The notes beneath the pieces were generated by a model. It searched no databases, had not been told where the DNA came from, and saw only the letters and a program-made list of their open reading frames with translations. Position numbers and translations under genes: made by a program. Shown here piece after piece: positions 30,219 through 40,559 of a stretch of DNA of 64,000 nucleotides (positions are counted from its first letter, which is position 1; every line of letters starts with the position of its first letter). Origin of the DNA: Bursaphelenchus xylophilus (lineage: Eukaryota > Nematoda > Chromadorea > Rhabditida > Aphelenchoididae); assembly GCA_904066235.2 (NCBI GenBank), contig CAJFCV020000005.1, positions 1,798,001 to 1,862,000 on the forward strand, in the 5' to 3' direction.

Positions 30219-31240
30219 AAAGATTTTGAAATGTACTGAGGAGATGAGAAATTGATTAGTGTAGGTTTTATGAGGTAAAAAGTGGAATGGAAGGTTAAAT
30301 TTTTGGGTTTTGAAAAAAAAATTTTTTTTTTCAAAATGAAATTTTTTGATTTTTTTTATTAAATTTGAAATTATGAGATGTTAAAATGGCCAGTAAAAAA
30401 TGTAAAACCACAGTCTTTATAATTTTTACACCTTTTTTGAGGTTTTTCAAAAAAAATTTTTTTTTTCAAAATGAAATTTTTTGATTTTTTAATTAAATTT
30501 GAAATTAACAGCTGTTAAAATGGCCTGTAAAACATCGTTTTTGTAATTTTCACACATTTTTTGATATTTTTCAAAAAAATTTTTTTTTCAAAATGAAATT
30601 TTTTGATATATTTGTCAAAATTATGTCATTAAAATAGTGAAAAATGACCAAAAATGCCCCTAAAAACCGGTTATTGCTATTCCACAATATTTAATCCCCA
30701 TTAAAATCCCTTCAAAAATCCGCACCGTGCATAAATCATCATTTTAATGGGCGCAGCGGGGTGCTCATTTGAATATTTTTTGAATATTCGGTTGCCAAGA
30801 GGTGCATAAACCATTATTTTCCTCTCTTTGTAGTCATTTTTGGGGAAATCCCTCATCTTTTTTTTGATGGGGAATATCTTGATAATCCATTTTTTTGACA
30901 TTTTTTCAATTTTTTTCGGAGCTCAACAAGTCTTGAAAGGAACGGGAGGACAGAAAAAATATATCTAAAAGAAACTTTTTTGGGATAAAGAGCGGATGAG
31001 GGTGGTTTTTTGGCTGTGATTTTTAGTTTTGAGGAGTTGGAAATTGACCGGTCGATAATATAAGCCTATTTTTAGATTTTTTTGACGTTATTATTTCACT
31101 GTGCCGACCAAAAAATAAAAAAATCATCCCCAAAATTTGTCGAAAATTTACGTGAAAATAAAAAATCGACTGGTCGAAAATGAAATCCCAGTTTTTTCGT
31201 ATTTTATCTAATAAAAGTTGTTTTTTACTTTATTATTGCT
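30219..31240. repeat. Intergenic, AT-rich; imperfect tandem repeat
   Basis: The block CAAAATGAAATTTTTTGAT recurs at about 30334, 30467 and 30590, marking three diverged units of about 125-133 bp. No gene seen. Two module fragments with GACCGGTCGATAAT (31047) and CGACTGGTCG (31166) precede the tRNA pair. Confidence 0.6.
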
Positions 31241-31411
31241 CTGAGCCGACCAAAAAAAATCATCCCCAAAATTTGTCAAAAGTTCTCCTGAAATTCAAAA
31301 ATCGACCGGTCGATAATAAAATCGATGTTTTTCTCTCATAAAATGCCCTCCGGCCATTCCCCAGCCCCTGCGCCAAAGATCACCCCGAGTTCCGAATACC
31401 TTCCCGGCCGT

Positions 31412-31483
31412 GGGGGTATAGCTCAGGGGTAGAGCGCTCGCTTAGCATGCGAGAGGGCTGGGGTTCAATTCCCCATACCTCCA
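31412..31483 (+). tRNA. tRNA-Ala (AGC)
   Basis: Sequence identical to 24822-24893; first of a tandem pair 278 bases apart. Confidence 0.95.
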
Positions 31484-31689
31484 GAAATTGTTTATTTTTT
31501 TTTATTGCACTGTGCAGACCAAAAAATAAAAAAAAATCATCCCCAAAATTTGTCAAAGATCCCACTGATAACTCAAAAATCGACCGGTCGATAATAAAAT
31601 CCATGTTTTTCTTTTCTGAAGTGCCCTCCGGCCATTCCCCAGCCCCTGCACCAAAGATCACCCCGAGTTCCGAATGCCTTTCCGGCCGT

Positions 31690-31761
31690 GGGGGTATAGC
31701 TCAGGGGTAGAGCGCTCGCTTAGCATGCGAGAGGGCTGGGGTTCAATTCCCCATACCTCCA
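31690..31761 (+). tRNA. tRNA-Ala (AGC)
   Basis: Sequence identical to 24822-24893; second of the tandem pair. The spacer is the standard module (GCACTGTGC, CGACCGGTCG, CCCCAGCCCCTGC blocks). Confidence 0.95.
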
Positions 31762-32359
31762 GAAAACTTTTTGGAGGTTTTTATTCCGAAAATTGGACTT
31801 TTTAGTATTGAAAATGATTCGTGAATTGTAGCAATGACGTCATATGGATATTTTGAATAGCTTATGGATCAACATTTCCAAGCCTACTGCAGAAAATCTC
31901 CCCGATTTTTTTTTGTCTTTTAACCTTTGTAATTATTTGGCTGATTAAGAATTGTAAAATACGATGTATTAGTATGTTTTGTGTGAATGAAAGCTCTGAT
32001 TATCTTTGCAAGATGTGTGGTTTTTGAAACAAGCGAAATTATGTATGCAAAATAATGTAATCCGATATCTAAAACAAGCTTGTCGAGGGCAAAAATAACC
32101 TCAAACACGAATGAATTTGCGCCAAGGGTGAGTTTTTGTCCTTTTGCGGTATTGATTTTTCTTCGTGAATGAACAAATCAAAAATTTTAAAAATTTATAA
32201 TTCTCTTTATGTTTTTTTTGGCTAAAGATTATTTCACTTTTGCAATTATTGGTGTAGACAAAATCTAAAGCAACAGTCAGATGTCTCTACTACAATTTAC
32301 GAATCATTTCCGATAGTAAAAATTCCGATTTTCGGCACAAAGCCCTCCAAAAAGCTTTC
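31762..32359. other. Intergenic spacer, no gene seen
   Basis: AT-rich DNA between divergent tRNA modules; short frames only. Confidence 0.4.
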
Positions 32360-32431
32360 TGGAGGTATGGGGAATTGAACCCCAGCCCTCTCGCATGCTA
32401 AGCGAGCGCTCTACCCCTGAGCTATACCCCC
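32360..32431 (-). tRNA. tRNA-Ala (AGC)
   Basis: Exact complement of the other copies; its module extends to about 32545 with CGACCAGTCG, a one-base variant of the palindrome. Confidence 0.95.
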
Positions 32432-32699
32432 ACGGCCGGGAAGGCATCCGGAACTCGGGGTGATCTTTGGCGCAGGGGCTGGGGAATGGCTGGAGGGTAC
32501 TTCGGAAAAAAAACATGGATTTTATTATCGACCAGTCGATTTTTTTGTTGCAAATGCGTCATTACTGCAATATTTTTTTGTAGAATACGTTTGAATGCCT
32601 CTTACTTTGATTCAATTTTAGCCTTTCAACCCAAAAATGAGTCCATAAAGTTATGCATAGAAACCTTGAATCAAGCCGAAATTCATCAGAACATCCGAG

Positions 32700-32790
32700 A
32701 TGGCGATGATGAACAATGGAGATCTCTTCGTGAAGATGACCAAGATCTTGTTGATGGCCAACCATGCCGTGGTCAATTTGACGAAAGACG
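32700..32790 (+). CDS. Possible first coding exon of an unknown gene
   Basis: ATG GCG ATG ATG followed by a clean 30-codon frame (MAMMNNGDLFVKMTKILLMA is its start) ending at a strong donor G|GTGAGT (phase 1). The codon usage is unlike the AT-rich surroundings. No certain next exon was found; the nearest candidates are at 40.07-40.55 kb, which would need a 7.3 kb intron. Unrecognised, and possibly a chance frame. Confidence 0.3.
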
Positions 32791-32799
32791 GTGAGTTTA

Positions 32800-34470
32800 A
32801 ATTTATGTTTACTGGTGTTTAAAATACGTTATGAACAATTCTTCTTTATATCTAAATGTTTTAAAAAACTTATAAATTTAAAAGTGGCAGGCTGCGCCCG
32901 AACTTTGTCAAATATCCAACCTTGTTATTTTTTATAAAGTTATTGTTAAAAAGAAGGCTTGTAGCTTACTACGACACCAATGATTGCATGAAATTTCATT
33001 TTGTCCCAAGATTTAACGGTTTTTCGAATCGGCAGGCTGCGCCCTGGCTTCAACTTGAAAATTTGTAGGATTGAAATAAAAAATGAAGAATAAGCTGCTT
33101 GAGCGTAAATAAATGCCTAAAAAATTATTCGAAATCAAAATTGAGACTTCATCTGAAGTGGCGAGTCGCGCCCAGGCTTTCTTCGAATTGCTGGAATTTA
33201 ATGTAAAATTGGTAAAATAATTAAGTAGAGTCTCAAAAAAGCCTCGAAAAATAAATGTGAAGATGTAAAAAGTGATTTATTTGTTGTATTTTACGAATAT
33301 GCAGTTGGCGAACTGCGCCCTGACTTGTCTCTGAATTTTGAATTTTTTGGGGATTTGATGGTAAAATACGAAAGAGGTGAATATTTACATTTTTTTCGTT
33401 GTAAATGAGCCGTCTACAAACCCCATTTCCTATGGCAAAAATGTTGTTTTTGTTTTTATCAATTTATTTACCCCCGAAATTTCGATAATTGGACTTTGTG
33501 GGCGAGGAGGACAAGATCCCCTCCCCGACTCATTAAAGTTTCATTCCGCGCCCAATGTTTCTAAAAATGACCAATTCCGGTGGCGTGTGAAACTTTGCAC
33601 CCTCCGGGCTTTATCGCCCATAATATCCGGCGGGGATTATTTTCATATCTTTGCACGCAATAAGGTCTTTAACATTGGCTTGTAAGGCTCATTCTGGCTG
33701 ATTTTTAATTTTTTTGACACAGGATTTTTTTTTACTTTTAGAATTTTTTTTATTAAAAAAATTTTTTTTTAATTATGCAAATTTTTGAAATATCAAAAAA
33801 ATTGTTTTAAGATCGTATTTTATATAGAAAACAATTTTTTCCCCTCAAAAATAGTGAAAAAATCTAATTTTTTCACGATTTTCGGCCGAATCCAGCCATT
33901 TTTTTCCGACCCTAAATTAAAGTCCAAACGTTGACCCAATTCGGAAAGTTTGGGAAAAATTGCATTTCATGATTTACCGCCCTCCTCTTTTCTCTCGGAT
34001 ATTTATAGTCGGAAAAAACAAGATAAGCTTCTCCAAAATACCCCCAGGGGAATTGCCGACCAGAAAACTTGGAATGACAGTTTTTTGCCGCAGCCATTGG
34101 CATCATCACAAGATGGAAATGAGACTGTCAAAGAGAGTGAATTTGCATACTTTATCGCATCTTTTGAATTTTTAAAAGAAGGAAGTAAAAGTTGGGATTT
34201 TTTTGGGATTGTTAGAATTTTTTGAGGAGAAAATAGAAAGGGTGAGGGAAAATGGAAACAAGATTCCGGTCAAAGTACTATTTACAAAATTTAGGCATTG
34301 AAAAGGCTTTGAGATTGAAAAAAAGTTCCAAAAAAGTTCGATTTTCACCATTTTTTTTACCAAAACCTGATGTGAAAACTTGACCAAAACAATGTATTGA
34401 AGTCTCTACTACAATTTACAAATGATTTCCTTTACTAAAAAGTCCGATTTTCGGCATAAAACCCTCCAAA
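32800..34470. other. Intergenic or intron DNA with GGCTGCGCCC motif; no gene
   Basis: The motif (A/G)GGCTGCGCCC and variants occur near 32890, 33035, 33165 and 33315, each in a similar 120-150 bp context, as a loose tandem. 33340-34470 has no supported gene; the frames are short and AT-rich. Confidence 0.45.
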
Positions 34471-34478
34471 AAGTCTTC

Positions 34479-34550
34479 TGGAGGTATGGGGAATTGAACC
34501 CCAGCCCTCTCGCATGCTAAGCGAGCGCTCTACCCCTGAGCTATACCCCC
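34479..34550 (-). tRNA. tRNA-Ala (AGC), module split by a transposon
   Basis: Complement of the other copies. Its 5' module is interrupted 73 bases upstream of the tRNA start by the foldback element at 34624-36165 and resumes beyond it with CGACCGGTCG at about 36196. Confidence 0.95.
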
Positions 34551-34623
34551 ACGGCCGGAAAGGCATTCGGAACTCGGGGTGATCTTTGGCGCAGGGGCTG
34601 GGGAATGGTCGGAGGGCATTTTA

Positions 34624-36165
34624 CAGTGGCGGTCAAAAAAAACGGCCACCCCAAGATGATGCGCTCTAACGCAGAAGAGAGTGGTCGTAGGAAGATAAAT
34701 ATGGTATCATTGTAAAGCTTACGGAATACTAAGACGTGCGACTATACGCTTGTGGTACTGTAGTACTGGCCTAGCACGTACTGGAGCAAGATGTTGTTTT
34801 GGCCTGGTCAAAAAAAATGGCCACCCATAATTATTTTGCTTTAAACGCGGTGTATGTTAGAAATTGCCGCCATATGGGACTGGACTAGGATAGCTATATC
34901 AATACACACCAATTCCAGTATTTTTTACTTTGTATATATGCCCTCAGGCATCAGTCAAGGTTGATGACCTTGTTCATGATTAAGGCCCGGCCAAATTTTT
35001 TTTTGGGTTTGTGCCGTTGTTTTGATAATCCAAAGCAATACTGTAGACGGTATTGATCGTATTCGTGTGTAAGACTGCCCACTTTTGCCAAAATTGCGCC
35101 TCTTTTGATAAGAAAACTCAAAAAATGAAATATTTTGACCTAATTTTCTCCAAAAATCCGTTTTGGAGGCTGCTAAACAATGAATGTAGAACCTTAAACA
35201 AGTTTTATTTGTACAAGAACATCATGGACATTTGTTTTAACACGGCACCGATTAAAGGAAACGACCGCCCGAAACGACAGATACCGTTTTGTTACAGCTT
35301 TCGACTTCATGAAGTAATCATGAATTTTGTCCGGTTCCGAAACCTCGTTGAATAGAAATTAGAATATAGTATAGAATTTTTGGTGTAGTTGAGATACCAC
35401 TTAATCATTTAACGATAAATATGAGCCCCTAAAGCGAAAATTCGGGTTGCAGACCTTGACAAAGTTTATGACTATTTCCTGAAGTCGAAAACTGTAACAA
35501 AACGGTATCTGTCGTTTCGGGCGGTCGTTTCCTTTAATCGGTGCCGTGTTAAAACAAATGTCCATGATGTTCTTGTACAAATAAAACTTGTTTAAGGTTC
35601 TACATTCATTGTTTAGCAGCCTCCAAAACGGATTTTTGGAGAAAATTAGGTCAAAATATTTCATTTTTTGAGTTTTCTTATCAAAAGAGGCGCAATTTTG
35701 GCAAAAGTGGGCAGTCTTACACACGAATACGATCAATACCGTCTACAGTATTGCTTTGGATTATCAAAACAACGGCACAAACCCAAAAAAAAATTTGGCC
35801 GGGCCTTAACCATGAACAAGGTCATCAACCTTGACTGATGCCTGAGGGCATATATACAAAGTAAAAAATACTGGAATTGGTGTGTATTGATATAGCTATC
35901 CTAGTCCAGTCCCATATGGCGGCAATTTCTAACATACACCGCGTTTAAAGCAAAATAATTATGGGTGGCCATTTTTTTTGACCAGGCCAAAACAACATCT
36001 TGCTCCAGTACGTGCTAGGTCAGTACTACAGTACCACAAGCGTATAGTCACACGTCTTAGTATTCCGTAAGCTTTACAATGATACCATATTTATCCTCCT
36101 ACGACCACTCTCTTCTGCGTTAGAGCGCATCATCTTGAGGTGGCCGTTTTTTTTGACCGCCACTG
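34624..36165. mobile_element. 1542 bp Tc1/mariner-like foldback element, TA target
   Basis: Ends CAGTGGCGGTCAAAAAAAAC and its inverted complement, flanked by TA on both sides. The arms are mirrored for about 700 bp: the same approximately 85-residue frame (start MIVFVCKTAHFC) is read forward at 35053 and backward from 35736. The arms meet around 35345-35450. This frame has no recognisable transposase motif, so the element is probably non-autonomous. The CAGTGGCGG end matches the short family B MITEs, suggesting a shared transposase source. Confidence 0.9.
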
Positions 36166-36249
36166 TAGGTGAGAAAAACATCGATTTTATTATCGACCGG
36201 TCGATTTTTTTATTTTTTGGGGATCTTTAACGAATTTTGTGGTTTTTTT

Positions 36250-37029
36250 GTCTGCACAGTGCAATAAAAAAATAAAAAATGCAGTTTTTTTCTGTATTTT
36301 TCAAGGAATTTTTGGGTAAAATACAGAAGACGCTTTCGGCAATTAATTTTTCTTCCGTATACATCAAAATCTTTTCAAAAATTTAACCTAATTTCAAAAA
36401 ATTTAGTGATGTTTTTATGTCCAATATCACTCCAGAACTCCATATTCGACTCGAGTAGTATTTAACAGCAAATCCCGAAACCGCTTAGCTTCCCGATTTG
36501 CCCGCAGGGAATTTCCGCCAAAAACGATGAGATCTTTTTTTTTACTCAATATGGCCAAAAGCGATATCCACGGACTTCTTTCGGGGATTTTAAACGTCTT
36601 ACTTTTGGCGGGGTTTCATTTCCTCTCATTTCGCGGGCCTAAGGGCATGTTCTTGAACACATTTTCAAGGACTTTCGAGAGAGATCTGTAAGGCTTCATG
36701 TATAATAAAGAAAATGTAAAAAGAAGGATTTTAGGGCGTTTATATTTGAGTTGCTACGTTTTAGTGACAGTAATCGTAATTTCTGCGTTTTATAAGTTTT
36801 GATTTTACAGTAATTTTAAATAAAAAAGTTGAATTACAAAAAGTTTTTTTTCGAAAAAATCTTCAAAAATTTTGCCAAATCATCACAAATTCCTATTTCT
36901 ATCGAAAAAAATCTATTTACCCGGCTTTTCAATGTCTAAAACAATGAAAAATGCAACAAATGTCCTAAAAATCATCAGCACTGTGCGGGAAAACGATTTC
37001 CCTTCGAAAGGAAGCACCTTTCGAACCGA
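36250..37029. other. Intergenic spacer, no gene seen
   Basis: AT-rich. The final 100 bases are the left flank of the tRNA-Lys(UUU) module and are mirrored at 38076-38170. Confidence 0.4.
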
Positions 37030-37101
37030 GCCTCCTTAGCTCAGCGGTAGAGCGTTGGACTTTTAATCCAACGGTCAGGGGTTCGATCCCCCTAGGTGGC
37101 T
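37030..37101 (+). tRNA. tRNA with UUU anticodon (Lys), unusual body
   Basis: 72 nt cloverleaf: acceptor GCCTCCT/AGGTGGC with a T-T mismatch at the fourth pair, D arm GCTC-AGCGGTA-GAGC, anticodon loop CTTTTAA (UUU), T arm AGGGG-TTCGATC-CCCCT, discriminator T. Three identical copies exist. The acceptor and discriminator look more like eukaryotic tRNA-Thr than tRNA-Lys, so charging identity is uncertain. Confidence 0.85.
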
Positions 37102-38003
37102 TGAGTCTTTTTTTTGGGATTTTTATACAAATTATTGAACTCCCACTTATAAACTGCGTATTTTAAATTTCTTTTGAGCTTATAGGATGGCATTTTCTGA
37201 ACCAAGATTTCTGAAAATTCCAAAAAATCTGTTTGCACTGTGCAAAATTCTTATTTTATAGATTTTTTTCGCTCAGTGCGCCAGAGTTTTACGATTTTAT
37301 TTTTTGTGAAAAGAAAAGGGATAACTGGAAGTATATTCGTATTTTACGAAGAGATTTTTTTATTCTGCGGTTGTATTTTCCCCGGCTTTTCAAAATTTTT
37401 CAACCTCCTAATTATCAATTAGTATTCCCGTCTGAAGCAAAACCTCTTTTCGGCCGAAATTCTGCCCGCTCTTCTTTTGCAATCGGCGACCACTTAAACG
37501 TGTTATGAACCTGTGAATGACAGGTTCACCCTTCATGGCTGACATTTTCTCGCATTAAAACGGATGGGGAGTAAGTTTAACATTCCCTGAAATTAATGAT
37601 TTGTGGCTGCCTGAGGGCATGACGGCGTCTTTATTGTGGACGACCCTTGATCTCCCACTTTTCAAGGGGGTTTCTTACTGTAACTTTTAGTTTTGTTAAT
37701 TTTTGGTAATTTTTTTAAAAAATAGCAAAAAAGTGCGACCGAAGAATAAAAATCTCCTTGTAAAATACGAGTACACTTCTTGGGTATCTCTTTTCTTATT
37801 ACAAAAAAATAAAATCGTTAAATTTTGACGCGCTGTGCTGAAAAATTCGTCCAATAAGAATTTTGCACAGTGCAAACAGATTTTTTGATATTTTCAGAAA
37901 TCTTCGTTCAAAAAACGTGATCCTATCAGCTCAAAAAATTTTTAAATACGCAGTGTGTAACTGGGTATTCGATAATTTGTATAAAAATCCCAAAAAAGTC
38001 TCA
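37102..38003. repeat. Inverted tRNA-flank repeat with central spacer
   Basis: About 160 bp after the first tRNA (to the GCACTGTGC near 37237) is mirrored at about 37850-38003. The central spacer 37265-37850 is not mirrored and holds no supported gene. Confidence 0.75.
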
Positions 38004-38075
38004 AGCCACCTAGGGGGATCGAACCCCTGACCGTTGGATTAAAAGTCCAACGCTCTACCGCTGAGCTAAGGAGGC
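38004..38075 (-). tRNA. tRNA with UUU anticodon (Lys), inverted copy
   Basis: Exact complement of 37030-37101 with mirrored flanks on both sides; the pair forms a head-to-head palindrome of about 1.25 kb. Confidence 0.85.
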
Positions 38076-38689
38076 TCGGTTCGAAATGCGCTTCCTTTCG
38101 AAGGGAAATCGTTTTCCCTCACTGTGCAGATGATTTTTAGAACATTTTGTTGCATTTTTGAAAGTTTTGAACATTAAAAAGAGGTGCAAAGTCGGTTTTT
38201 TTGAATTGAATTTTTTTTGATTGAAAAATTATTTTTATTGCACTGTGCAAAAATTTTGTTGCGTCTTTTTTTAAAATCAAACATTATTTCCAATATGCTA
38301 CTGCTCTACTACCACATTTTACTCTCCAAAAAATACCTGAGTGGTCATTCCGAAAATGTGCCCATTGTTCCGCGCCCCGAGGGTATTTAGCGAAAAACTT
38401 GCTAAATACCTTCAGGGCTTGGGACAATCTCCGGGAAAAAGGGGCCGGCATTCAAGCGGAAATCAGTGGGAGACCGGTGCTAAAGGTTTACGCAGAAAGA
38501 AATAATTCTTTCGAGAATAATAATAAAACCCCCTCGGGGCACAAAAGTTATTTTTTCATTGAAATTGCCCAAAATTGGAGGCGCCGGAGGGGAGAATTCG
38601 ATAAGTTTCCTACGTTTTAAGTCTATTCCGGGCTATTTTTGGTAGTATTTTTGTGTTTGGAGTTTTGAGTTTAGCACTGTGCGGTTGAA

Positions 38690-39235
38690 AAATTAAATTT
38701 TGATCGCACTGTGCGAGAGTTTCATTTAAAAAAGTTTTTTTGTTTTTTAAGTGTAGTGTAGACCCAAGTCTGTCATTGGCAACAAAAATTATTTTTCTAG
38801 CCTTTTTGCAGACCGCACTGTGCAGTAGGAAATAAATTTAGTTTGCACTGTGCGGTCAAAAATTTAAACTTTGGCTGCACTGTGCGATGCCTTGAATGAA
38901 AAGTATATTTTTGGATTTAGGGATGTAGTGTAGACGCCAATCTGTCATTTGCAACAAATTTTTTTTTGTCTAGGCCCTTTTAGGGCCGCACTGTGCGATA
39001 AAAATAGATTCTGTTCGCACTGTGCAGTCTGAAGTTTAAATTTGGGCTGCACTGTGCGGAATTTTTCAAAAATCTCTCTCTCTTCAAGTGTACGTATTTT
39101 ACATTCAATTATCTTATTAGAGCCCATTTTTGGAGTCTTTTTCTCCTTTATAAACTTCACTGTGCAATCAAACTGAAATTCGGTTTGCACTGTGCAGTTC
39201 GAAAAAATTTTTGTTTTGTTGCACAGTGCGGAAAA
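38690..39235. repeat. GCACTGTGC triplets spaced 29-32 bp
   Basis: GCACTGTGC starts at 38815, 38845 and 38877, then at 38988, 39017 and 39049, in two tandem units of about 173 bp that share GTGTAGAC-CAA-TCTGTCATT. Further single motifs lie at about 38695, 39163 and 39187. No gene. Confidence 0.85.
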
Positions 39236-39266
39236 CCGATCAAAAATTTTTTTCTCTATCATTTTA

Positions 39267-39493
39267 CAGTGATGGACCTGATGCATTGGCAAAAAACGTC
39301 TCATTTTGCATCCAGGAAGTATCAAAAATGTGGCAAAATGCCTCCCTCTCCAAGTGAAAAAACCTCGTTTTGAAGGGCGCGCCTTTGAAATCGGAGTTTT
39401 TTCACTTGGAGAGGGAGGTATTTTGCCACATTTTTTGATACTTCTCGGATGCAAAATGGCACGTGTTTTGCCACTGGATCAGGTCCGCCACTG
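39267..39493. mobile_element. MITE family B, intact, TA target
   Basis: 227 bp beginning CAGTGATGGACCTG and ending CAGGTCCGCCACTG, flanked on both sides by TA. It is one of the two family B copies with clear target duplication. Confidence 0.9.
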
Positions 39494-40073
39494 TAACTTG
39501 CCGAAACATTCGAATTTTTCATCATCTTTGACTCACCGGGACTCTTTTTTATGTTTTTATAATCGAATCCGCGGGATTTTTATGCAGAAAGAGCGTTTAG
39601 ACGGGTTTCGGGGGGAAAAAAGAAAACAACTACTATATAAGAAAGAAGAGGAGTAACCTTTTATAACTCGGCCAATGTTTGCCGACTCTCGGCGAGTTTC
39701 GGATATTTATTTTTTTGGAGATTTTTTACTTTTTTTTTGGATTTTTTTGAGACAGTGAAACCTCCATGTAGCTAGGAGAACTTATCAAAAAATTTTTGAG
39801 ATCGCACAGTGCAAAAAAAATAATTTTATTTCCGCACAGTGCGAAAAATTTTTATTTATTTTTTTTTGAAAAGCACTAACTGTGGTTTTAAAATTTCTAG
39901 GACTTGTCTCATAAAGTTTTGTGAGCTGTTCTAACACTACTTTATGACATAATGTATCCATACACCGTCGTATTTTACAAAAAAAATTTTATTTCCAAAA
40001 ATTTTTTTTTCAAATTTTTTAATCCCGCGAATTTTTATCGCCTCTTTTAATATCTAAACTCACCACTATTCAG

Positions 40074-40549
40074 TCCTCAACCCACTTCTTACTCTAATTA
40101 TGGACCATTTCTGCCGAATTCTCAGGTGATTTTTCTCTGCACTGTGCAGTGAGAGAAAATCGATGCGTTTCCAATGGAGCCCACAACTTCAGCGACCAAA
40201 AACGATGCCAATCTACTCAACCACTCGTCATATCAAAGCCGGCAAGGCAAAAAGTGTTTTCGACCTTCTACACGAGATTACTGTAACAAAAACGGTTACT
40301 GTAGCGACCCGGTGATTAGCCCGAAATCTCTCTACCTCCCGGTGAATTGGTGTTTAAGATGGACGATAGTGATGCTGCTGCCTTGTTTGACGATATCCAA
40401 GCGTCTGCAAAACCCCTTGGATCCATATACGATCGAGGGCAGGGCGCAGGTCGAAGCCGAGCTGGAAGAGGATTTGCGTCGAGAATTTGTGAGATCCTCA
40501 CATGTGCGAAAAGAGGACATGGTCTACAAATACCCCAAGAAAATGTTTA
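40074..40549 (+). CDS. Coding-like segment with three interleaved frames
   Basis: A 127-codon frame starting at ATG 40174 ends at a strong donor A|GTAAGT (40549/40550), and its last 49 codons look like real protein (a charged helix containing RAQVEAELEEDLRREF). Two other frames are also protein-like here: one from 40150 to about 40265 (KAKSVFDLLHEIT) and one from 40305 to about 40410 (DDSDAAALFDDIQASAKP). A 37-nt GT-AG intron (GTAACA...GATTAG) would join the first to the second in phase. Joining the second to the third needs a 52-nt intron with a poor acceptor, or a one-base frameshift. It may be an exon cluster with micro-introns, a pseudogene or an assembly error. The family is unknown. Confidence 0.35.
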
Positions 40550-40559
40550 GTAAGTAGCC

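Noticed and set aside
35053..35736. Paired identical frames that might be a transposase
   Set aside because: They are the two arms of one foldback element; the peptide has no DDE/D catalytic motif or helix-turn-helix that I can see.
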